From contig JAQCHR010000251.1 of assembly GCA_027619655.1 (NCBI GenBank), forward strand, positions 1 to 6,053: a stretch of DNA of 6,053 nucleotides, in the 5' to 3' direction. Of this stretch, positions 5,636 through 6,053 are shown piece after piece. The position numbers and the translations under genes are program-made. Every line of letters begins with the position of its first letter. The first letter of the stretch is position 1. The DNA is from Pseudomonadota bacterium. GTDB taxonomy: Bacteria > Pseudomonadota > Alphaproteobacteria > UBA8366 > GCA-2717185. The notes under the pieces were generated by a model, which ran no database searches, was not told the DNA's origin, and was given only the letters and a program-made list of their open reading frames with translations.

Positions 5636-6053
5636 CCCGCGCCTGTGACAGGATATAGGCCGGTATCAGCGCGACGATGAAGACGATCGCGATCAGCATG
5701 AACCCGTCCTGGAACCCCTTGGTCTGCGCCTGTGCGTGCAGCACCTGCCCCAGATGGTTCAGCGATAACGGCGTCTGGATCGCTAGGGGAATCCCGCCCT
5801 CGCTCAGCAGCCCCTCGATCCGCGCCAGCAACTCCCGTGTCGCGGCATTCCCCGCCGTCTGGGTCGCGGTCATCGCGTCGATGTGGAACTGCGTGCGCAG
5901 CTCGAGTGCCACGACCAGCGTGTTGATCCCCATGGCGCCGCCCAACTGGCGGAAGAAATTGATCGTGCCCGATCCCGCATTCAGCTTGTCCGTGGGGACC
6001 GACCGCATGGCCGACGCCATCAACGCCGGCGAAATGAACGCCATTCCGAAACG
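5628..6053 (-). CDS. DHA2-family (EmrB/QacA-type) MFS exporter, C-terminal fragment
   Basis: The last 141 residues are visible; the frame is open to the right edge, so the start is outside the window. The internal ATG at 6044 is not the true start because the codons before it (Arg-Phe-Gly) continue the hydrophobic segment. The fragment shows a helix ending in ISPALMASAMRSVP, the NAGSGTINFFRQLGGAMG segment typical of DHA2 (14-helix) drug exporters, a soluble loop of about 60 residues rich in Ala/Thr and charged residues, and a final helix (DGFMLIAIVFIVALIPAYIL) with a short basic tail. These proteins use the proton gradient to expel drugs or other small molecules across the inner membrane and often pair with an HlyD/EmrA-type adaptor, which is not visible here. 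The substrate is unknown. The family call is good despite truncation. Confidence 0.88.
   Translation of the reverse strand, partial: RFGMAFISPALMASAMRSVPTDKLNAGSGTINFFRQLGGAMGINTLVVALELRTQFHIDAMTATQTAGNAATRELLARIEGLLSEGGIPLAIQTPLSLNHLGQVLHAQAQTKGFQDGFMLIAIVFIVALIPAYILSQARER

Overview
The window is GC-rich DNA (about two thirds G+C by eye) with tightly packed genes. Its codon use and gene families suggest an alphaproteobacterium, perhaps Rhodospirillales-like; that placement is an inference from gene style, not from a marker gene. No tRNA, rRNA, CRISPR array, insertion sequence or phage gene was seen.

The left two thirds (1-4149, + strand) is the end of a maturation operon for a molybdenum hydroxylase of the CO dehydrogenase/xanthine dehydrogenase type. 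In order it holds: the C-terminus of a MoxR/CoxD AAA+ ATPase; a CoxE-like von Willebrand A protein with an intact metal-binding (MIDAS) motif; a 111-residue protein that is only the N-terminal XdhC/CoxI domain; a 236-residue protein that carries the XdhC Rossmann domain; and a 544-residue fusion of a MoeA-like molybdopterin-binding domain to a MocA-type cytidylyltransferase. Three of the four junctions are 4-base stop/start overlaps (GTGA, ATGA, ATGA). The exception is the 59-base AT-rich gap between the two XdhC genes, which contains a plausible promoter. Read together, the last gene would make the cytosine dinucleotide form of the cofactor (MCD), the XdhC pair would bind, modify and deliver it, and the CoxD/CoxE ATPase-VWA pair would remodel the enzyme or its active site. 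The enzyme subunits are not in the window and are expected upstream of position 1.

The operon ends tail-to-tail with a minus-strand, membrane-anchored alpha/beta hydrolase of the BEM46/ABHD13 type (4146-4955); the two stop codons overlap. A 177-base divergent intergenic region follows, with a TATAAT-type promoter facing right. It leads to a 149-residue protein of unknown function with a predicted coiled coil and one membrane helix (5133-5582). Last comes the C-terminus of a minus-strand DHA2 (EmrB/QacA-type) MFS exporter that runs off the right edge. A perfect 7-bp hairpin sits between these two convergent genes and may terminate transcription. There is no intergenic stretch longer than 300 bases.

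I did not find a clearly undescribed system. The points most worth a second look are the split XdhC pair with its possible internal promoter, the MoeA-MocA fusion in a cox-type cluster, the rare-codon island in coxE, and the uncharacterised coiled-coil membrane protein.
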